A stretch of 17,578 bases of DNA. Source: Micavibrio_A sp964423095 (GTDB lineage Bacteria > Pseudomonadota > Alphaproteobacteria > Micavibrionales > Micavibrionaceae). Location: NCBI GenBank assembly GCA_964423095.1, contig CAYRDI010000044.1, forward strand, positions 1 to 17,578, read 5' to 3'. Made by a program: the position numbers and the translations under genes. Shown here piece by piece: positions 7,090 to 14,400 of this stretch. How positions within the stretch are numbered: the first letter of the stretch is position 1; every line of letters starts with the position of its first letter. The notes below the pieces were generated by a model. The model did not search any database, was not told the origin of the DNA, and worked only from the letters and a program-made list of their open reading frames with translations.

Positions 7090-7838
7090 TGGGTATTTTT
7101 AAAGCACCTGACAGGGCCGATACCGAAAAATTTTATGACGATTTGATCGCGGGGCACGTATCGCGCAACCTGTGGGGAGCGGACAGCCGCTTTGATCCCA
7201 CGGCCATTTCGCAAAAATCCTCGGTGCAGAAATATTTTGTGGAAACGATCCGTCCCTATCTGAACAAATCCATGACCGTCATGGATTTTGGCGGCGGCAC
7301 GGGTGGGTTCAGCATGGCCATGGCGCCGCTGGTCGGGCAGGTCGAAAGCGTCGATATTTCCAGCAACTTTGTGGAAAAAGGCCGCGCCGCCGTCGCTGTA
7401 TCCCCGCACAAAAACATCAATATGCACCATATCGGCGCGAAATTGCCGTTCGCGGACGAAACATTCGATGCCATCGTGATGGTCGATTTGGTCCACCATC
7501 TTGATGATGTCGATGAAACCATGACCGAAACGATGCGGGTTTTGAAAAAGGGTGGCCGTTTGCTGGTGTTCGAGCCCAACAAGCTAAACGCGTTGCTCTC
7601 GTTCATGTGTCTTTTGGATCGCAATGAATGGGGTTTGCTGCGGCTTGGTACGCCGTGGATATACCGGAAAATTCTGGGGCCTTATATTGCCATCGACAAG
7701 CTGGAATTTAATGGGCTTCTGGTGGGGCCAGATTCCAAAGGCGCGCTCGCGATTGCGGATCAACTGGATCACGGGATGTTATCACCCCTGTTCAAATGGA
7801 TGAGTCCGAAAATGTTTATCACCGGGGTTAAAAAGTGA
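7089..7838 (+). CDS. Class I SAM-dependent methyltransferase (Methyltransf_11 type)
   Basis: The Rossmann-fold SAM-binding motif I reads VMDFGGGTGGF (65-75, counted from the GTG at 7086). An acidic residue ends strand two (D90). Next come LPFADETFDAIVMVD (120-134) and the post-core motif RVLKKGGRLLVFEP (151-164). This is the ordinary layout of small-molecule methyltransferases. The segment after residue ~170 is hydrophobic and aromatic and probably shapes the acceptor site. It has no membrane anchor. The ATG forms TGATG with the upstream stop, and its own stop forms TGATG with the next methyltransferase, so the three genes are very likely co-translated. The acceptor is unknown; the context suggests a lipid-linked sugar or a polyprenyl derivative. 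Confidence 0.85.
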   Translation: MGIFKAPDRADTEKFYDDLIAGHVSRNLWGADSRFDPTAISQKSSVQKYFVETIRPYLNKSMTVMDFGGGTGGFSMAMAPLVGQVESVDISSNFVEKGRAAVAVSPHKNINMHHIGAKLPFADETFDAIVMVDLVHHLDDVDETMTETMRVLKKGGRLLVFEPNKLNALLSFMCLLDRNEWGLLRLGTPWIYRKILGPYIAIDKLEFNGLLVGPDSKGALAIADQLDHGMLSPLFKWMSPKMFITGVKK

Positions 7839-8770
7839 TGGCACAGGTGGCCGTATCCAAAGAACCGGAACCTAAAAATGCACTTTTTGAATGCTGGGTT
7901 TGCGGCGGGGCATCCGTAACAAAATTCAAGGATGCGAATTATAATGGCCCGTTAACGGCGGAGAATTTCGCTATCACCGATTCCGCCTATGGTGTGACGC
8001 ACGATATATACAAATGCGGCGATTGTGGCTTTTTGTTCAGCCCCGATACGCCGGAGGTTTTGGGCTTTTATGAAGGCCTGGTGGATGAAGGATACGAGGA
8101 CAGCCGCCGCCAGAGATTATCGCAGGCGGAAGGACTCTTGAAAACTTTTTGTAAATTTTTACCCAAAGGCCGGACGCGTTTAAGCCTTTTGGATGTCGGA
8201 GCCGGCAGCGGCATTTTGATGGAGGAAGCAGGCAAGCTGGGCTTTCAAACCACGGGTGTGGAGCCATCGGAATGGCTTTCAAAACAGGCACGCGAACGCG
8301 GTTTGAATGTGCTTACCGGTGTGCTACCGCACAAGGATGTGGCCATAGGGTCGTTCGATGCCGTGACGTTGATCGACGTGATCGAACACGTGCCCGTACC
8401 ATCGCAAATTTTAAAAGATATTCGCCCTTACCTAAAAAACGATGGTGTTTTGTTTGTGGTCACACCTGATGTGGCATCGCCGATGGCAAGATTACTGGGC
8501 ATGAAATGGTGGCATTTCCGTCTGGCCCATATCGGGTATTTTTCACCGGGTAACCTGAAGCGTCTGGCAAGGCAAGCCGGCTATGACGTTGTATCGCTGT
8601 CACGCCCCTGGTGGTTCTTTACGCTGGATTACGCGATTGAACGGGGCAACGTCTATCTTCCAATGTTCTTGCAGGTGCCGGTTTTTAACTGGATGAAAAA
8701 AGTCTGCATTCCCGTCAACTTTTTTGATTCCATGACAATCGTGCTCAGGGCTTCTTCAAATAAAGATTGA
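7838..8770 (+). CDS. Class I SAM methyltransferase with N-terminal zinc-ribbon-like domain
   Basis: Two CxxC pairs (C20, C23 and C61, C64, counted from the GTG at 7835) form an N-terminal zinc-ribbon-like module. It is followed by motif I LLDVGAGSG (118-126), the acidic GVEPSEW (E143) and DVIEHV (181-186). This arrangement is common in methyltransferases of surface-polysaccharide clusters and resembles sugar C-methyltransferases in outline, although the long C-terminal domain of those enzymes is absent. The C-terminal ~100 residues are aromatic and hydrophobic. The ATG at 7838 shares a base with the upstream TGA. The 3' end overlaps the convergent minus-strand methyltransferase by 26 bp, leaving no room for a separate terminator. 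The methyl acceptor is not known. Confidence 0.82.
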   Translation: MAQVAVSKEPEPKNALFECWVCGGASVTKFKDANYNGPLTAENFAITDSAYGVTHDIYKCGDCGFLFSPDTPEVLGFYEGLVDEGYEDSRRQRLSQAEGLLKTFCKFLPKGRTRLSLLDVGAGSGILMEEAGKLGFQTTGVEPSEWLSKQARERGLNVLTGVLPHKDVAIGSFDAVTLIDVIEHVPVPSQILKDIRPYLKNDGVLFVVTPDVASPMARLLGMKWWHFRLAHIGYFSPGNLKRLARQAGYDVVSLSRPWWFFTLDYAIERGNVYLPMFLQVPVFNWMKKVCIPVNFFDSMTIVLRASSNKD

Positions 8771-9716
8771 AGATATCGCCCGAATTTTTCGTCTGCCAAT
8801 AGAAATATAAAAACACGGCAACAGGCCCAACAAAGGGCAGCAACAATAAGCTGAGTATCGAGCCTTTGGCAAAATCCTGCGGTGTTTCTTCAGGCAGCAA
8901 GCGCCCGATGCCGCGTTTTTGGAGGAAACGGAATAGATAATTGCGGTTACCGAGAATTTTATTCATGATGCTTTGCAAAATTGTAAACGGCCCGAGTTCG
9001 ATCGAAGCCCAGTCCACATCAATTTTCTTATACCCGATGTCTTCTGCCATGCGGCAGAGCGTTGTGGACGAGAATTGAAATAAATGGCGCGGTGGATCAA
9101 GGAACAGCCAGTCGGCACCGAAATATTTTGCCTGTACGCTGTCGAAATCCTGCGTGGACAGCAAGATAGCACCGCCGGGTTTCAAAACGCGGAACAACTC
9201 CGTCAAGACGAACCCTGGATTGCGCAGATGTTCAATCACGTACCAAAGCGTAATCACATCGAAATGATTGTCGGGATAATCCAGTAAGACTTCATCGCCA
9301 TTCCGGATGGTTGCCTTGTGGCTGTAGGATGATTTCGGGCTGAAAGGGTCGATATCGATGACGTTCCATCCCGCATCGCGCATGGCATCGCAAAAATGCC
9401 CGGCACCTGATCCGAAATCCAGCAGTTCGCCGCGCTCGGGAAGCATCCTGTTTATTTTTCGGCCGCGCAGACCTGCAAATTTTTTGCGCAAAGTTTCCAT
9501 CCACGATTGAAACCGTTCGCCTTTTTCATCATAGAAAATATCCTGATAAAAGCTGCCGATTTCTTCGGCTTCAGGGAAGGGCGCAAGGCGACCAAGACCG
9601 CAGGCTGCGCATTCTTCGATCGTCCATGCGCCGGGCGCGCCCTGATTGTTATCACGCACGGAGTAGAGGGTTTTAAATTCGCTGTTTTTACAAACCTGAC
9701 ACGGGGTGGCGGTCAT
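8745..9716 (-). CDS. Class I SAM methyltransferase with zinc-ribbon-like N-terminus and C-terminal membrane segment
   Basis: N-terminal CxxC pairs (C6, C9 and C36, C39) come before the motif I LLDFGSGAGHF (98-108), an acidic strand-two end (D121/D123) and the WYVIEHLRNP segment (158-167). This follows the same plan as the plus-strand methyltransferase it meets tail to tail, and the two are probably distant paralogues. Unlike that protein, it ends with a hydrophobic stretch (about 286-307), which suggests it attaches to the inner membrane. GGGA lies about 7 bases before the ATG. It starts only 14 bp after the stop of the SGNH hydrolase gene, so the two form a minus-strand operon. It likely acts on a membrane-bound acceptor. 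Confidence 0.82.
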   Translation of the reverse strand: MTATPCQVCKNSEFKTLYSVRDNNQGAPGAWTIEECAACGLGRLAPFPEAEEIGSFYQDIFYDEKGERFQSWMETLRKKFAGLRGRKINRMLPERGELLDFGSGAGHFCDAMRDAGWNVIDIDPFSPKSSYSHKATIRNGDEVLLDYPDNHFDVITLWYVIEHLRNPGFVLTELFRVLKPGGAILLSTQDFDSVQAKYFGADWLFLDPPRHLFQFSSTTLCRMAEDIGYKKIDVDWASIELGPFTILQSIMNKILGNRNYLFRFLQKRGIGRLLPEETPQDFAKGSILSLLLLPFVGPVAVFLYFYWQTKNSGDIFNLYLKKP

Positions 9717-9730
9717 TCAAGTATCCCAAT

Positions 9731-10420
9731 CTATTTTAACAATGTTTCCAAATCTGTTTTAATTTTCGCTTGCCAGATATTATAGCCTTTTCCGTTCATG
9801 TGAAGACCATCTCCGATATGGCACTCAGAGGTCAAACCGCCGTTTTTAACGAGCGTTGGAGGAAATTCCGAAAAATGGCAGTGCGACCGCGCCGCGCAAA
9901 GGGACTTGATGTAGGTGTTATAGACAGTTATTTCTTCGTTGGTCGTGGCGTTAAATTTGCTTTCATCAATAGGTGGGACGGCCAGCCATAGCAGGGGTTT
10001 GTCCGGCAGTGCTTTTAACATCTTCTGCGTCGGGCCTTTGAGTGTTTCCGCCGTATCACCGTTCGATAGATTGTTTACCCCTATATCCAGAACGATTGCT
10101 TTGGCCGAGGCTAGTTTTGTGTAATTTGGCAGGCGATCAATAACTCCCTGTACCGTATCGCCGCCGATGCCTAAATTGACGGCATTTGGCACAATAAAAT
10201 TCACTGGCATTGCCTGAAAATGGCTGTCACCGATAAAGGCAACAATGCCGTCGGGCAGGGCATCCATCATTCGGGTGTGGTAGGTTGTCATGGAGGTGTA
10301 AAAGGTTTTGAGGGGGGAACTTTCGTTTGATTTAGTGCACTGGGCTTTTCCAATGGAGTAAGCAACGGGCGGGGCGATAGCGAGTATTGCTATTCCAGCC
10401 AAAAGAAGAATTTTTTTCAT
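9731..10420 (-). CDS. Exported SGNH/GDSL-family hydrolase
   Basis: SGNH hydrolases are serine esterases or lipases that often de-acylate lipids or sugars. From the ATG at 10420 the protein has 229 residues and all four blocks: IGDS (S66), NLGIGGD (G86/G87), DIGVNN (N116/N117) and DGLH (D204, H207). The first ~24 residues (MKKILLLAGIAILAIAPPVA) form a signal peptide or N-terminal anchor, so it acts in the periplasm or at the membrane surface. The frame is open a further 39 codons upstream (to 10537), but that extension is not membrane-targeting and would bury the signal peptide, so I prefer 10420. The cysteines C28, C175, C181 and C200 would allow disulfides, which also fits export. It leads a two-gene operon with the methyltransferase at 8745-9716. 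The substrate is unknown; an O-acyl group on the glycan is one guess. Confidence 0.85.
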   Translation of the reverse strand: MKKILLLAGIAILAIAPPVAYSIGKAQCTKSNESSPLKTFYTSMTTYHTRMMDALPDGIVAFIGDSHFQAMPVNFIVPNAVNLGIGGDTVQGVIDRLPNYTKLASAKAIVLDIGVNNLSNGDTAETLKGPTQKMLKALPDKPLLWLAVPPIDESKFNATTNEEITVYNTYIKSLCAARSHCHFSEFPPTLVKNGGLTSECHIGDGLHMNGKGYNIWQAKIKTDLETLLK

Positions 10421-10669
10421 AAATCGTCCATTCTTACCCTGTATTAGCCCCTTATAGGCATTTCCACTCAAGCAAAGTACATGGTTTTCTATAAAATTAA
10501 AGCTGTAATAAAAGGCTTTTTCCCTATATTTCCCCACCTAAACAGGGAGATCCTTACAAGAAGTATGCAAGAGTGACTACGCACACAACCATCCAAGCGA
10601 GACCGAATGTCATGAAAATTTTTTTTCGACACGGTGTTTTGTGCAAATTTCAAAAACTTTAAAAGCGAA
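10421..10669. other. Intergenic region upstream of the hydrolase operon
   Basis: No supported gene is seen. On the minus strand it contains a TATAAG box (complement of 10451-10456) about 30 bp before the hydrolase start, without a well-placed -35. A 19-codon hydrophobic frame (10554-10613) has no ribosome-binding site. No strong terminator for the giant gene is visible: near 10614-10627 there is only an A/T-rich hairpin without a GC stem. Confidence 0.4.
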
Positions 10670-10795
10670 TTATAGTCTATTTTTGGCCTTGAGCAGGGTC
10701 GTTATGCCGCGCGGGATCAGCCATATGATTCCAGCAATCAAGATGAGCGCCGTGAATTTGTATTCATTTGTGAAGTCAAAGGCGTAGTTTCCTAA
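10670..10795 (-). pseudogene. Remnant of a dedA-family gene (last 41 codons and stop)
   Basis: Read on the minus strand this fragment encodes 41 residues starting LGNYAFDF and ending GITTLLKAKNRL before TAA. It differs from residues 153-193 of the intact protein at only four positions (I to T, M to I, S to A, R to K). The match starts abruptly at 10795, 5 bp from the stop codon of the giant gene, and no start codon or first 150 residues remain. The differences are mostly conservative or silent, so the copy was once a working paralogue or was split off recently. It is also copy 2 of the 126-bp direct repeat. Confidence 0.88.
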
Positions 10796-10800
10796 CGGAC

Positions 10801-11454
10801 TTAGATTGAGTCTTTGTCGTTTTTGCCGGAGGTTCCCAAGGCTTCCATCAGGCGGCTTTGCTTGCTGCGGTAATAAAGGGCGGCTTCGTCCAGTTGGGCA
10901 TGCAGATAGCGGATTTCGTTTTCTTTGCTCTTTTCCGCGATGGTTTGCGGTTTTTCTTCACCAGGCTTGCCTTTTTCATTGAGGCTGAGCAGGGCTTTGT
11001 AAATCGCATTGGTTTCATAGAGCGGGAGCTCTTCTGCCTGATGGCTCTGTGCATCGTCAAGATCATGCGCCCCTTGCATGTCATAATCGAAGAAGACATC
11101 GAGACCGAAGACTTTGGCCAGCTGTTGTATATCAATATCCACTCCGGTCGTTTCACGAATATCTGATGCCAGTTGTTGCAGGCGGAGGATAATGTTCTTC
11201 TTCAGGATTTCACCGAATTCACCATTCACGTCACCATAGAAGACATCTTTCATCGGTTGATCCGATAATGATAGTGAGGAATCAATCAAACCTTGATTGC
11301 CATAGCGGAAGAATGTGCCCTCACGCAATTCCTTCATGAAGTCAAGGATGTAAAATTCAAAGCTCGGTCTGGACAACCCGTTGTTGTGCCCGGTGTATTC
11401 ATAAGGTTTTTCATGTTCGAACGCAGAGGCCGGATCGTTGTTTGCGATCGAGGG
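10801..11454 (-). other. Non-repetitive C-terminal tail of the giant protein
   Basis: The last ~215 residues are unlike the array: rich in Lys, Glu, Gln and Leu, and predicted largely helical by eye (LKKNIILRLQQLASDI and KENEIRYLHAQLDEAALYY are amphipathic). The tail ends GTSGKNDKDSI. I recognise no domain, no RTX repeats, no LPXTG-type sorting motif and no outer-membrane barrel. It may hold a secretion signal or an anchoring or partner-binding domain. Confidence 0.55.
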
Positions 11455-14400
11455 CGGATCGCCGACAAGCGTAATGGTGAAAGTTTTATCAAAGCTCAGG
11501 AATCCGTCGCTGGTCCGCAATGTCAGCGTATAGATGCCGGGATCTTGCCCAAAAACATGAACGCCTGATACGGTCAGGATATTGCCGTTCGTGATCGAGA
11601 AGGCGGGATCGCCCGAAACAATGGAATAGGTAAAGACTGAGCTATCGACATCCGAAGAGCCGAGATGACCGACATCCCAGCTTGTAACCCCTTCGGGGAA
11701 CCAGCGCGGGGACAGGAATATATCGTCCGGCGCGTCGTTGACCGGATTTACATCCATATGGAGTGTATGAACGGCGGAAAGATCAATCCCGCCATTGGCG
11801 GTGCCGCCGTCGTCCTGGACCTGGAACGTAAAGGTGCCGTAATCAACACCGTTGCCATTTAGGATAGGCGTGTAAACAAGGAACGGGATGTCGGCCACAT
11901 CGATATATTGACCGGCGGTGATGACGCCCGGCGTACTGGCCCCCGCGGCGAGGCGTAACGTGCCGTGCGCGGGCAGGGATGCGATCCGCACCGCGTGGAA
12001 ATTGTTGGAAATGGCATCGTTCGGGTCACTGAAAGCAAAATCAGCAAGATTGAAGGTATAAGTGTTGTCTTCATCGATCGTGATTGTGTTGTCGGCACTG
12101 AGCGGCGCATCGTTAACCAGCGTGATGGCGATGTTGAAGGTAGCCGGCGTTCCGGCGGCAAAAACACCGGGGGCGCCGTTCTGCGTGACATCAAAGTCAA
12201 AGGAATCGGTTGTCGTTTCGCTGCTGTCGTGGACATAGGTCACGATACCGGCATTGATGTCGGCCTGTGTGAAGGTGCCGCCTGCGCCAATCGCCGTGCC
12301 GTTCACACGGATTTCACCGTTCACGGGCAGCGTCGAAACCGTATAGACGACCAGCGCGGGGTTATAGGGGGCCACCGGATCGAACGCCGGGTCGGTATCG
12401 ACGTCATAGGCCGACAACATCGCCGCCGTGATCACCTTGCTCTGGCCTTCAAACGTGCTCATACCCGCGTTGTTGACGAGGACGGGGAGGTCATCCACCG
12501 CCGTGACATCGACATTCATGGTATGAACGGCGGAAAGATCGATGCCACCATTCGCGGTGCCGCCGTCATCCTGAACCTGGAAGGTAAAGGTGCCATAGCC
12601 CGTGCCATTGCCATCCGGTGAGGGCGTGAAGGTCAGGAAGGGAAGATCGGCGACGCTGATATATTGTCCAGCGGAGACAGGCCCCGCAGCCGTTGCCCCG
12701 GCCGCGAGTGTGAGCGTCCCGCGCGGAGGCAGGGTGACGATCCGCACCGCCTGGAAGGTATCCAGCGTGCCCGTTGCGCCATCCACGGGGTCGGTAAAGG
12801 TGAATTCTGCCCCCGTGAAGACATACGGCGTATCTTCGTTCGTTGTGATTGTGTTGTCCGCGGTCACCGGTGCATCGTTGACCTGCGTGACATCGATGGT
12901 CATGGTGTTTGGCGTTTGATCCGTATCCTGTCCGCCGTTCGCCGTGCCGTCATCATCCTGCACCTGGAAGGTGAAGGCGGCATAACCCGCGCCGAATTCG
13001 TCCGCCGTCGGTGTGAAGACGAGGTTGCCGATCTGCCCTGCCGGAATAACCTGTCCTGCGATCACCGGAACGCCGGACAACGTGAGCGTGCCGTTCACGG
13101 GCAGGGTGGTGATGATCAGGTTCTGGAAGAGGTTGTCCGGATTGTCGTGCGGATCGGTAAAGCCGAAATCACCCGCGCTGAACGTATAGGGCGTGTCTTC
13201 GAGCGTGCCGACGGTGTTATCCGTCCCCGCCGGTTCATCGTTGACGGATGTCACATCGAACGTGATGGTGTTCGGGGATTGGTCGGTATCTTCGCCGCCA
13301 TTCGCCGTGCCGCCGTCATCCATCACCTGGAAGGTCAGTGTGGCATAGCCCGTGCCGTGTTCATCGGCAAAGGGCGCGAAGGTCAGATTTGGAATCTGAC
13401 CCACCGGAATGATTTGCCCCGCCGTGACAGGCACACCGGACAGCGCGAGCACGCCGTTCACGGGCACGGTGGTGATCATGACGTTCGTAAAGTTGTTGGC
13501 CAGAACATCGTTGACGTCGGTATAGCCGAAATCGCTTGCGCTGAAGGTATGGGTCGTATCTTCGAGCATCGCAATCGTGTTGTCGGTGCCTTGCGGGGCG
13601 TCGTTGACGGGTGTGACATCGATGGTCATCGTATTGGCAACCGGATCGGTATCAAAGCCACCGTTGGCAGTGCCGCCGTCATCCTGTACGCGGAAAGTGA
13701 AGTCCGCATAGGCCGCGCCGTTCTGGTGGGCGTTCGGGCTAAAGGTCAGGAAGGCGAGATCAGCCGCGCTGATCACCTGTCCCGCGGTAACGGGGCCAGC
13801 GGCGGAAGCTCCCGCCGCAAGGAACAGTGTGCCACCCACAGGCAGCGTATCAATAATGATGGCTTGAAGATTGTCGGCCGGTGAATCCGATGGGTCTGTA
13901 AACCCGAATTCGGCGGCCGTGAACACGTAATCTGTATCTTCCAGCGTCGTGACCGTATTGTCCGCACCGAGCGGCGCATCGTTGACCTGTGTGACATCGA
14001 TCGTCACGGTGTTGGCCACGGGGTCGATGTCCACGCCGCCGTTGGCTACCCCGCCATCATCCTGCACCTGGAAGGTAAAGGAATCATAGCCCGTACCATA
14101 GGCGTTCAGGGCGGGTGTAAAGGTCAGGTTTCCGATCTGGCCTATTGGTATGATTTGTCCCGCAATCACAGGAACACCCGAAAGGGCGAGGACACCGTTT
14201 ATCGGCACCGTGGTGATGATCACGTTTGTAAAGTTATTGGCCGGAACATCATTGACATCGCTGAACCCAAAGTTGGCGGTCGTGAAGGTCAGGACGGTAT
14301 CTTCGAGCGTTGTCAGCGTAGTATCCGCCCCGTCCGGCGCATCGTTGACGGGTGTGACATCGATGGTCATGGTGTTGGGCGATTGATCCGTATCGACACC

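Noticed and set aside
10421..10537. 39-codon N-terminal extension of the SGNH hydrolase
   Set aside because: The extension is not family-like and would place the signal peptide internally. The ATG at 10420 starts a typical signal peptide.
10554..10613. 19-codon minus-strand frame encoding a hydrophobic peptide (MTFGLAWMVVCVVTLAYFL)
   Set aside because: The membrane-helix-like sequence is suggestive of a small membrane protein, but there is no Shine-Dalgarno sequence and the length can arise by chance. Only conservation in relatives could rescue it.
11965..12621. 218-codon antisense open frame, and similar ones at 14155-14724 and 14893-15618
   Set aside because: Same cause as above; the protein is low-complexity Arg/Gly/His-rich and repeats with the array period.
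12664..13884. 406-codon open frame on the plus strand, antisense to the giant gene
   Set aside because: It is a shadow of the repeat array: the biased codons of the repeats keep the opposite strand free of stops. It is itself periodic, with no ribosome-binding site or family features.
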